Part shown: positions 1 through 5,473 of the stretch, one piece after another | How the letters are laid out: every line of letters starts with the position of its first letter | How positions within the stretch are numbered: the first letter of the stretch is position 1 | Source: Alphaproteobacteria bacterium | GTDB taxonomy: Bacteria; Pseudomonadota; Alphaproteobacteria; Rhizobiales; Hyphomicrobiaceae | Direction: 5' to 3' | DNA: 6,845 nt | Assembly: GCA_024279745.1 (NCBI GenBank) | Contig: JAJRRE010000343.1 | Span: 1 to 6,845, forward strand | Translations under genes and position numbers: made by a program | The notes under the pieces: model-generated | Databases searched by the model: none | What the model saw: only the letters and a program-made list of their open reading frames with translations | Told to the model about the DNA's origin: nothing

Positions 1-171
1 ATCCATGATTTGTTCATGCCGATGGTCGACGGTGACATCTGGACCGAGTGCCGCCTGCTCATGGAATCCTGCCGCTATTACGACATTGAAGCCGTCGCTG
101 CCTGGGCCTGCGCCCGCCCGATTACAGCAGCGCGCGCCAACGAAGGTGAGCGCAACCGCCAAGCGGCCTGA
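1..171 (+). CDS. C-terminal end of an unrecognised protein (5' end outside window)
   Basis: Frame 1 is open from the first base and ends at TGA 169-171, giving 56 residues that begin IHDLFMPMVDGDIWTECRLL and end NEGERNRQAA. I take it as real because nearly every third codon position is C or G and the composition is that of a folded soluble protein: it has Trp, Tyr and two Cys in WTECRLLMESCRYYD and an Ala-rich helix after it. The other frames here give low-quality Pro/Ser/Arg-rich translations. No membrane segment or signal peptide is visible in the piece. It converges on dapE, with a 143-bp gap holding an inverted repeat. I do not recognise the family and infer no function. The start lies upstream of the window; the internal ATGs at 16 and 22 are not credible starts, since the frame is already coding before them. 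Confidence 0.6.
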   Translation: MHDLFMPMVDGDIWTECRLLMESCRYYDIEAVAAWACARPITAARANEGERNRQAA

Positions 172-216
172 CTTGTTCTATTCGCCAGCAAGCCTCGCCA
201 GGATTTGACAACGCGC

Positions 217-253
217 TGCCCGGTCATTGAAATCATCTTCATGTGACCGGGCA
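217..253. terminator. Inverted repeat between convergent genes, likely bidirectional terminator
   Basis: TGCCCGGTCA (217-226) and TGACCGGGCA (244-253) form a perfect 10-bp stem. The 17-nt interior can add a short TGAA/TTCA stem (228-231 with 238-241) around a 6-nt loop. It sits 45 nt past the plus-strand stop (171) and 61 nt past the dapE stop (315), which is where a shared terminator is expected. The T-tract is weak: only TTT on the plus side and none on the minus side, so Rho-independent function is inferred from the stem and position. An operator or a processing hairpin is the alternative. Confidence 0.5.
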
Positions 254-314
254 ATTTGGGGAGCAAAGCAATTGCAGCGGTACAGCTTGCCAGACAGCCA
301 GGAAATACCAACGG

Positions 315-1529
315 CTAGCCGGTCACAGTTCCAGCAAAATAACTGGCGATAAATCGCTCATAAACTTTTGTAAGCGTTTCCAGATCGGCCACCGCTACGC
401 GCTCATCGACCTGATGGATGGTCTCATTGACAAGCCCAAACTCGATAACGGGGCAGTGGGTAAAGATAAAGCGCGCGTCGGACGTGCCGCCGCCGGTGGA
501 CAGCTCAGGGCTCTTGCCCGTAACCGCTTTCACCGCCCCCACCATGGTATCGACAAGCGGCCCGGGCTTGGTCACAAAGACGCTGCCGGTGCCCTCAAAG
601 CCCAGCTGATAACGCGCACCGATTTCGTCCGCCGCCTTGTCGCACAGCGCCCGCGCCCAGGCTTCGAGCCGCTCACGATCCCAGCTGTCATTATAGCGGA
701 TATTGAATTTGGCGGCAGCAAAGGCCGGGATGACATTGGTGGCTGTGTTGGGGGCCTCAATCACCGTGATTTGCAAGGAGCTGGGTTCAAAATCATCAGT
801 GCCGTTATCAAGCGGCGCCGAGGCCAGCCGGTCGAGCAACCGAATAAGCTTCGGCACCGGATTGTCTGCCAGATGCGGATATGCTGCATGGCCCTGCTTG
901 CCGCGCACATTCAAAGTGCCATTAAGCGAGCCGCGCCGACCGTTTTTTATAGTATCGCCAACGACTGTGCTGCAGGACGGCTCGCCGACGATGCAGGCGT
1001 CCATGCTCTCTCCTGCCTCAACCATCCAGTCCAAAATTTTGGTCGTGCCGTTAATCGCCGGACCTTCCTCGTCGCCGGTGATGAGGAACGAGAGCGAACC
1101 TGGCAACGCCCCACCGCCCTTAAGATAACGCGCTGCTGCGGCCAGAAAGCAGGCCACGCCGCCCTTCATATCGACCGCGCCACGGCCAAATAAAATGCCG
1201 TCATGAATTTCAGCCGCAAAAGGCGGATGGGTCCAGGCGCCCTCATCGCCTACCGGCACGACATCCGTATGACCGGCAAAGCATAAATGTGGCCCTTCAG
1301 TTCCAAGCCGCGCGTAAAGATTATCGACATCGGGCGTACCCGCTTCGCTGAACAATAGCCGCGTGCAGTTAAACGCAGCGGGTTCGAGCCACGCTTCCAA
1401 CGCCGACAGCGCACCGCCCTCAACCGGCGTGACGCTTTGGCAGCGCACAAGTTTCTGGGTCAGAAAAACCGGATCACAGGCCTCATCAGCAAAGACGCCT
1501 TCGGCAATGCGGCTGGAATTGGTGCTCAT
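315..1529 (-). CDS. dapE: Succinyl-diaminopimelate desuccinylase (DapE, peptidase M20A family)
   Basis: This cytosolic di-zinc enzyme hydrolyses N-succinyl-L,L-2,6-diaminopimelate to L,L-DAP and succinate in the succinylase branch of lysine/DAP synthesis. All expected catalytic landmarks are present in the 404-residue product. CFAGHTDVVPVG carries zinc ligand H87 and support residue D89. GRGAVDMKGG carries bridging D120. ITGDEEGPA carries general base E154 and ligand E155. VGEPS carries E183, and NETIHQVDE carries H372. The dimerisation (lid) domain is at about residues 195-310, with RGKQGHAAYPHLADNPV including H214. The ATG at 1529 has GGGAG (1538-1542) 8 nt upstream. The product is about 20 residues longer at its N-terminus than typical DapE proteins of 375-385 residues (MSTNSSRIAEGVFADEACDP before the conserved core), but no better start is placed downstream. 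It is the last gene of the minus-strand block, 42 nt after the DUF805 gene. Residue roles come from known DapE biochemistry; the matches are read from the sequence. Confidence 0.97.
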   Translation of the reverse strand: MSTNSSRIAEGVFADEACDPVFLTQKLVRCQSVTPVEGGALSALEAWLEPAAFNCTRLLFSEAGTPDVDNLYARLGTEGPHLCFAGHTDVVPVGDEGAWTHPPFAAEIHDGILFGRGAVDMKGGVACFLAAAARYLKGGGALPGSLSFLITGDEEGPAINGTTKILDWMVEAGESMDACIVGEPSCSTVVGDTIKNGRRGSLNGTLNVRGKQGHAAYPHLADNPVPKLIRLLDRLASAPLDNGTDDFEPSSLQITVIEAPNTATNVIPAFAAAKFNIRYNDSWDRERLEAWARALCDKAADEIGARYQLGFEGTGSVFVTKPGPLVDTMVGAVKAVTGKSPELSTGGGTSDARFIFTHCPVIEFGLVNETIHQVDERVAVADLETLTKVYERFIASYFAGTVTG

Positions 1530-1571
1530 TTTTTCAGCTCCCGCTATTGGGTTGGCGCTATAACAATCGCG

Positions 1572-2033
1572 TTAGTCGGCTCCCGGCTCCGGGCCATATT
1601 TATTGGGCCCGTCCTTGGAACCGAAAAAGCCCAGATCAACCAGGAACCACAAACCGGCAGCGCCAACCCACCAGGTCACCCAGCCCAGCCAATAGTCTAT
1701 CTGGTTCAGCTCGGCGACAAAAATATGAAACAGCTTCAAGGTTGCAATCGCAGCTGGTAAATAAAACAGCAAAGCGAGCCAGCCGGTTTTGCCGCGGTCA
1801 TGCAGCCGCTTGACCATCAGCGCCGCCAGCGGATAGAGCAGCGCTACAACCCAGATGAGCCCGATCACGCCTTTTGAGCGAATGGTCGGCAAAGCGGTTT
1901 GAAACGGATTTTCAGCCAATGCCGTCCAGATTGAAAACGGGCTAACCGCTGCCACGGCAATCAGGCCGACCCAGAACCAGGTTCGCGAGATGCGTCCTTC
2001 AAAACTGGTGAATAATTTTATCGGATTGATCAT
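1572..2033 (-). CDS. DUF805 family inner-membrane protein (third of three)
   Basis: This 153-residue protein has the DUF805 layout. A short N-terminal lead is followed by FEGRISRTWFW (11-21) and hydrophobic helices at about 18-36, 55-74, 83-103 and 112-135. VKRLHDRGKTGW (74-85) falls between helices 2 and 3, and GSKDGPNKYGPEP (138-150) is the C-terminal tail. The signature is F-x-GRxxRxxFW, KRLHDRxxxGW and GPNxYGPxP; here one of the usual two Trp after the Gly is replaced (GWL). The molecular role of DUF805 is not established. I chose ATG 2033 because the lead of 13 residues before the GR motif fits the family and the two sibling genes, and AAGGA (2044-2048) lies 10 nt upstream. A GTG at 2126 would add 31 residues and leave only 18 nt after the previous gene's stop. 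It has AAGGAG at 2140-2145 but with a long 13-nt spacer, so it stays possible. dapE follows after 42 nt, suggesting cotranscription. Confidence 0.85.
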   Translation of the reverse strand: MINPIKLFTSFEGRISRTWFWVGLIAVAAVSPFSIWTALAENPFQTALPTIRSKGVIGLIWVVALLYPLAALMVKRLHDRGKTGWLALLFYLPAAIATLKLFHIFVAELNQIDYWLGWVTWWVGAAGLWFLVDLGFFGSKDGPNKYGPEPGAD

Positions 2034-2043
2034 TGGTATTGGT

Positions 2044-2048
2044 TCCTT
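2044..2048 (-). promoter_or_regulatory. Ribosome binding site deciding the ATG 2033 start
   Basis: On the minus strand AAGGA within AAGGGAAGGAACC lies 10 nt before ATG 2033. Together with the length of the N-terminal lead in DUF805 proteins it favours this start over the GTG at 2126. Confidence 0.5.
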
Positions 2049-2144
2049 CCCTTGGGCGCTGTTTATGAGATCGGCGGGGTCAGTCGATAACCGTTCTACT
2101 AATTTTTCACCTATCAGCCCAGCCACAAGAGGACTTTTGCTCCT

Positions 2145-2942
2145 TCATGTTGCGGGCGCATCATATTTCTTATAGCGCACCCAGTTTTTAGGATCGGCTT
2201 TATCGAGACGGGCTCGCGCGCGCTCAGTGCTATCTGCTTTCCAGTTCTCGTCAGCCTGGATCATATTGATTTTCTGCCAGATCTTATTGGTCATGTTCGA
2301 GGTGATCTGGTCCACTTCGCTGACCGTCGCCAGCACCACCGGATCGTGAAAGCTTTGGCCATAAAGCGCCGCCACCTTGGCCGTCAGCGACAGCATCTCA
2401 GAGCAGTAATCCAGATAGCGCATAAGCTGAAACGGCGTAAAATCGCGTTTGGGCGAATGCTTGGTGGGCGCGCCGCGCTGCGCCGATGTGCTGGGGTCCT
2501 TGGTCAGCTGATGCATGTCGATGACGTGGATGATATTGCGCAGCCCATTCAGCTCGCTTTGCACTTCGCGCCGTTTCCAGCGCCCCTCCAATGTAGTCAG
2601 AAACAAAACGCCGGCGCCCATGACAATGATGAGATTAACCGCCGCCTCGATGCCCTGCATCACACCGAACAGATTTTCCGATGTGCGCTTGAATTGAATT
2701 ATGCCGCCGACATAAAACAATAGGATCAGCCCTAGCACCATGATGATCGCCGTGCCGCCGCGTAGCCACAGATTTGGCCGGGCGATACTCTTGGCTTTGG
2801 CACGCGCGCCGCGGGCGATTTCTGTGAGCTCACCGCAAACGCCGCCCAGTCCGGCCTTCGGGAACCGTTCTTCAATCCGGCGTTGCAATTGCGCCAGTGT
2901 CGCGACAATTTTTTGCGCTTCCAACTTGCGATAATTACTCAT
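2145..2942 (-). CDS. Conserved-looking two-TM protein of unknown function
   Basis: The product has 265 residues. Residues 1-55 are a charged, helical, possibly coiled-coil N-terminus (KLEAQKIVATLAQLQRRIEER). Two transmembrane helices follow at about 62-83 and 97-118. The C-terminal half is soluble and contains the striking stretch IIHVIDMHQLTKDP (137-150), a Ser/Thr/Lys-rich linker (151-168), then FQLMRYLDYCSEMLSL (171-186) and a helical tail ending in KADPKNWVRYKKYDAPAT. With two TM segments both ends should be on the same side; the basic flanks (KRR after TM2) suggest the cytoplasm. DMHQLTKDP and RYLDYCSEML look like conserved motifs I have seen in uncharacterised bacterial proteins, but I cannot attach a function. 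ATG 2942 is the only usable start, since an in-frame TGA lies at 2967-2969. The ribosome site is weak (GGGGCGG close to the ATG). It lies 54 nt after one DUF805 gene and before another, so it may act with them at the inner membrane. Confidence 0.85.
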   Translation of the reverse strand: MSNYRKLEAQKIVATLAQLQRRIEERFPKAGLGGVCGELTEIARGARAKAKSIARPNLWLRGGTAIIMVLGLILLFYVGGIIQFKRTSENLFGVMQGIEAAVNLIIVMGAGVLFLTTLEGRWKRREVQSELNGLRNIIHVIDMHQLTKDPSTSAQRGAPTKHSPKRDFTPFQLMRYLDYCSEMLSLTAKVAALYGQSFHDPVVLATVSEVDQITSNMTNKIWQKINMIQADENWKADSTERARARLDKADPKNWVRYKKYDAPAT

Positions 2943-2996
2943 GTCCGCCCCAGCCCCAACGGGCTCTCAATCGCTGCACGTGCGCTTTTTGAATTC

Positions 2997-3437
2997 TCAT
3001 GCGCCGCCGTCCAATGGATCTTCCCCATACCGATTTTGTCCGACTGTGCCGCGCAGGAGCCCCATCTCGGCCAGCCCCCAAAAACTCAATGCAGAGGCGG
3101 TAATCAACAGCACGCTGGTCCCGGCGCTGTTTGTCATAAACCGAGCCGACAGATCGCTCATCAGTCCCGGCACGATATAAAACAACAACACCCACCAGCC
3201 CGACTTATCCCGGTCATGCAAGCGCTTGATGCTTAGCGCCGCCCCCGCCACCGCGCAAATAAACGACACCACCGCAATCCAGATGACGGCGCCCTCACCC
3301 GGCCCAAACAACCAGACCGGCCCGGCACCAACGACCACCAACACCGCAATGACCGGCCCATAGCCGAGCCAGTAAACTTGCCGTGTCAGCCGTCCATCAA
3401 ACGTTAAAAATAAATCTTGCAGATCAAAGGACGCCAA
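2997..3437 (-). CDS. DUF805 family inner-membrane protein with TTG start (second of three)
   Basis: This 146-residue protein carries the full DUF805 signature: FDGRLTRQVYW (13-23), IKRLHDRDKSGWW (70-82) and GTVGQNRYGEDP (130-141). Hydrophobic helices lie at about 24-42, 50-69, 80-96 and 107-127. The start must be TTG at 3437: an in-frame TAA stands at 3441-3443, only ATA lies between, and the next Met is at residue 93, far inside the domain. GGAG (3447-3450) with a 9-nt spacer supports TTG. The gene follows the first DUF805 gene by 138 nt and precedes the two-TM unknown by 54 nt, so membership of one transcription unit is likely. Outside the signature residues it differs strongly from its two neighbours, so the three are old paralogues rather than a recent duplication. 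Biochemical role unknown. Confidence 0.92.
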   Translation of the reverse strand: MASFDLQDLFLTFDGRLTRQVYWLGYGPVIAVLVVVGAGPVWLFGPGEGAVIWIAVVSFICAVAGAALSIKRLHDRDKSGWWVLLFYIVPGLMSDLSARFMTNSAGTSVLLITASALSFWGLAEMGLLRGTVGQNRYGEDPLDGGA

Positions 3438-3446
3438 TATTTATTT

Positions 3447-3450
3447 CTCC
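3447..3450 (-). promoter_or_regulatory. Ribosome binding site supporting a TTG start
   Basis: GGAG (inside TTTTGGAGAAATAAATA on the minus strand) lies 9 nt before TTG 3437. A stop codon directly upstream leaves no ATG or GTG option, so this site decides the start. Confidence 0.7.
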
Positions 3451-3539
3451 AAAATGGCCTAATTCGTTGAGGTCCCTCAGCGGTACGGCCAGGAGGCTTT
3501 GAAATGACACGGCTTGGCAATCACGCCCCCTGGACTAGA

Positions 3540-3569
3540 ACTCCTGCGACCTGCACTCCTGCGGTCAGC
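3540..3569. repeat. Tandem pair of imperfect 15-bp repeats in the gap between two DUF805 genes
   Basis: ACTCCTGCGACCTGC (3540-3554) is followed directly by ACTCCTGCGGTCAGC (3555-3569), identical at 12 of 15 positions, the first nine perfectly. It lies just past the stop codon of the 190-aa DUF805 gene (TAG at 3576-3578 on the minus strand) and about 100 nt before the next start. It could be a double binding site or a chance slippage duplication. Confidence 0.4.
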
Positions 3570-3575
3570 GTCACA

Positions 3576-4148
3576 CTAATTAGCCCAGTCGTGGCCCTCA
3601 GGCACAGCATCGACACCAGTACCGCCGAGAGGGTCGGGACCAAACCGGTTCGGTCCGTTGGTGCCGCGCAGGAAACCGGTCACAATGAATAGCCAGAGCA
3701 GCAAAATCAACCCAATGACGTAGAATAGCCCGAGCCCCCCCATCATCCAGACGCCGCCAATTGGCATTCCTCCAAGGCCACCACCAGCGGGCGCACCGCC
3801 GCCGCTCATCATCGCCATCATCTGGGGATTCATTGCTATCAAAACCGCTACTGGGAGCAGCATCAGAACGTAAGGTAGCAGTAACCACCAGCCGCGCATA
3901 TCGCGGTCATGCAGGCGTTTCACATAGATGGCCAAATAGGGCCAAAAGCTAAACAAAGTGACTAGACCCGTTGCCATGAAATAAGGATGAGAGAAGTCAG
4001 GCTTTTGGTTCGGTATAATGACCGGCACGCCATATACGTAAGCCACGCCAACGATCACCAATACGGAAACAATGAAAACCGCCAAAAATGAAAACCAGAA
4101 GGTCTGGCGGCCAATGCGCCCGGAAAAACTGACAAAGGTGCGAAGCAT
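3576..4148 (-). CDS. DUF805 family inner-membrane protein with Met/Gly-rich loop (first of three)
   Basis: This 190-residue protein has the DUF805 landmarks FSGRIGRQTFWFS (8-20), VKRLHDRDMRGWW (76-88) and GTNGPNRFGPDP (162-173). Predicted helices lie at about 17-40, 58-76, 86-106 and 138-160. It is longer than its siblings for two reasons. It has an insert of about 30 residues between helices 3 and 4 that is almost only Met, Gly, Ala and Pro (NPQMMAMMSGGGAPAGGG and what follows, about 107-138). It also has a C-terminal extension after the GPDP motif (GTGVDAVPEGHDWAN). ATG 4148 is well supported: AGGGG (4157-4161) lies 8 nt upstream and the lead to the GR motif has family length. It begins 237 nt after the dapD stop, so it could be cotranscribed with dapD or use its own promoter, though I find no convincing promoter in that gap. 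The function of the family is unknown. Confidence 0.93.
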   Translation of the reverse strand: MLRTFVSFSGRIGRQTFWFSFLAVFIVSVLVIVGVAYVYGVPVIIPNQKPDFSHPYFMATGLVTLFSFWPYLAIYVKRLHDRDMRGWWLLLPYVLMLLPVAVLIAMNPQMMAMMSGGGAPAGGGLGGMPIGGVWMMGGLGLFYVIGLILLLWLFIVTGFLRGTNGPNRFGPDPLGGTGVDAVPEGHDWAN

Positions 4149-4337
4149 AGTAATATCCCCTATTCTGGAAGATCAGCATTTGTTAATGGCGCGCTGCGGT
4201 AAGTCACCGAACTCTATTGATTGCCATTAAATAGCAAATTTGGCCGCGGAAGCAAAACCACACCACCGGCGTCGCTGGTATTTCCCACAACCGACGAGAG
4301 CAAGGCCCAACCGCACCGCGCATGACTGCTAGTTTGA

Positions 4338-4360
4338 CAGACCGCTAATTTAGCTGTCTG
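4338..4360 (-). terminator. Weak candidate hairpin downstream of dapD
   Basis: CAGAC (4338-4342) pairs with GTCTG (4356-4360). After one mismatch the pairing continues for four more bases around an ATT loop. It lies about 25 nt past the dapD stop codon. No T-tract follows on the minus strand, so it is a poor Rho-independent terminator and may only attenuate or stabilise the dapD message. Confidence 0.3.
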
Positions 4361-4385
4361 CCAGCTTGGCTTGGTCGCGCGAGAC

Positions 4386-5228
4386 TTAATCACGCAACAA
4401 ATCATTGATGCCGGTTTTGGAGCGTGTGCGCGCGTCGACGGTCTTAACAATGACCGCGCAATAGAGCGAGGGACCGGGGGAGCCATCGGGCAACGGCTTG
4501 CCTGGCAGATTGCCGGAGACCACGACTGAATAGGGGGGGACTTTGCCGATATGGACTTCGCCCGTATTGCGATCAATGATTTTGGTTGAGCCGGAAATAA
4601 ACACGCCCATGGCAATCACGGAGCCTTCGCCAACCACCACGCCTTCAACCACTTCGGAGCGCGCGCCAACAAAGCAGTTGTCTTCGATAATGGTCGGCCC
4701 GGCCTGCAGCGGCTCCAACACGCCGCCAATGCCAACGCCGCCGGACAAATGCACATTCTTGCCGATCTGCGCGCAAGACCCGACTGTTACCCAGGTATCG
4801 ACCATGGTGCCACTATCGACATAGGCACCCAAATTCACGAATGAGGGCATCAATACAACGCCGGGCGCGATGTAGGCGGATCGGCGCACGACGCAATTAG
4901 GCACAGCACGAAACCCGGCCGCCTTGAAGGCCGCTGCATCCATACCTTCAAATTTTGACGGCACTTTATCCCACCAGGAGCTGCCCCCGGCATTTCCCGA
5001 AATCATAGTCATATCGCTTATGCGAAATGACAGCAGAACCGCCTTTTTTAGCCATTGATTGACAACCCATTCACCGCTGGATTTGTCTGCAACTCGAAGC
5101 TCACCTTTGTCCAATTGGTCAAGCGCGCTTTCAATAGCGTCGCGCGCCTCCCCTTGCGTTGAAGGTGTGATGGTATCGCGCGCCTCCCAGGCGGCTTCAA
5201 TCGCGTTTTGCAAGGATTGGATGGTCAT
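4386..5228 (-). CDS. dapD: 2,3,4,5-tetrahydropyridine-2,6-dicarboxylate N-succinyltransferase (DapD)
   Basis: This cytosolic enzyme transfers succinyl from succinyl-CoA to tetrahydrodipicolinate, the committed step of the succinylase branch of DAP/lysine synthesis. The 280-residue product matches DapD along its length and is close to the E. coli size of 274. An N-terminal helical domain runs to about residue 105 and includes WLKKAVLLSFRISD (59-72). A left-handed beta-helix of hexapeptide repeats follows, about 110-240: VLMPSFVNLGAYVDSGTMVD, VGSCAQIGKNVHLSGGVGIGG, DNCFVGARSEVVEG. The C-terminal part is SLYCAVIVKTVDARTRSKTGINDLLR. D144 (in MVDTW) and E192 (in GARSEV) correspond to E. coli D141 and E189, proposed as catalytic. 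DapD acts as a homotrimer with active sites between subunits. ATG 5228 has GGAG (5239-5242) 10 nt upstream. The gene is insulated from the upstream gene by a strong terminator, so it probably has its own promoter in the ~170-nt leader and heads the block ending in dapE. I see no lysine riboswitch-like structure. Confidence 0.97.
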   Translation of the reverse strand: MTIQSLQNAIEAAWEARDTITPSTQGEARDAIESALDQLDKGELRVADKSSGEWVVNQWLKKAVLLSFRISDMTMISGNAGGSSWWDKVPSKFEGMDAAAFKAAGFRAVPNCVVRRSAYIAPGVVLMPSFVNLGAYVDSGTMVDTWVTVGSCAQIGKNVHLSGGVGIGGVLEPLQAGPTIIEDNCFVGARSEVVEGVVVGEGSVIAMGVFISGSTKIIDRNTGEVHIGKVPPYSVVVSGNLPGKPLPDGSPGPSLYCAVIVKTVDARTRSKTGINDLLRD

Positions 5229-5263
5229 GACTTTCTGTCTCCAGCAACGGTGAAGGTCTAAGT

Positions 5264-5280
5264 TTTCATATCAAATGAAA
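5264..5280. promoter_or_regulatory. Operator-like inverted repeat in the dapD leader
   Basis: TTTCAT (5264-5269) and ATGAAA (5275-5280) are perfect inverted half-sites around a 5-nt spacer, 35-52 nt before the dapD start. The position suits a regulator site or an mRNA hairpin. AT-rich 6-bp pairs also occur by chance. Confidence 0.25.
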
Positions 5281-5400
5281 TCACAAGTATTTGGAGGTGG
5301 GTTGTCGCTCAGGGCGTGGGCGAAGTCAACGCCTCGCGCCTCTTTGTCACTTTTCCAGCAGTGCTTTACAACAAAACATCTGGTAATTTTGACCAGTAGA

Positions 5401-5436
5401 CAAAAAACAGGCGCCCTGGATTTCTCCAAGGCGCCT
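5401..5436 (-). terminator. Rho-independent terminator of the TadG-like gene
   Basis: Read on the minus strand, a 12-bp stem (5425-5436 with 5409-5420) with one G-U pair closes a GAAA tetraloop (5421-5424), and a run of six T (5402-5407) follows after one G. It lies about 37 nt past the stop codon at 5474. A second small hairpin (CTGGT 5380-5384, ACCAG 5392-5396) follows. It separates this gene from dapD. Confidence 0.88.
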
Positions 5437-5473
5437 ATCTGTTTCTTTAGCACAAGAAATGTCTTGTGGCCGA

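Noticed and set aside
78..311. 77-aa minus-strand open frame directly after dapE
   Set aside because: It overlaps the better-supported plus-strand coding end at 1-171 and runs across the terminator hairpin. Its Ala/Arg-rich translation looks like a shadow.
243..1193. 316-aa plus-strand open frame opposite dapE
   Set aside because: It is fully antisense to a complete, motif-perfect dapE, has no ribosome site of note, and its translation (Arg/Ala/Gly-rich with scattered Cys) shows no domain. Such frames are common opposite GC-rich genes.
4149..4385. A small gene in the 237-bp gap after dapD
   Set aside because: The minus frame across it (within 4214-4615) is mostly antisense or out of frame with dapD, and no start with a ribosome site or coding-like composition is seen in the gap itself.
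5301..5329. Possible dapD promoter: TTGACT (5324-5329, minus strand) with a hexamer 17 nt downstream
   Set aside because: The -10 position reads GACAAC, only three of six consensus matches, so it cannot be told from chance.
5229..5400. Lysine riboswitch upstream of dapD
   Set aside because: The leader is too short for that large aptamer and shows only two small hairpins.
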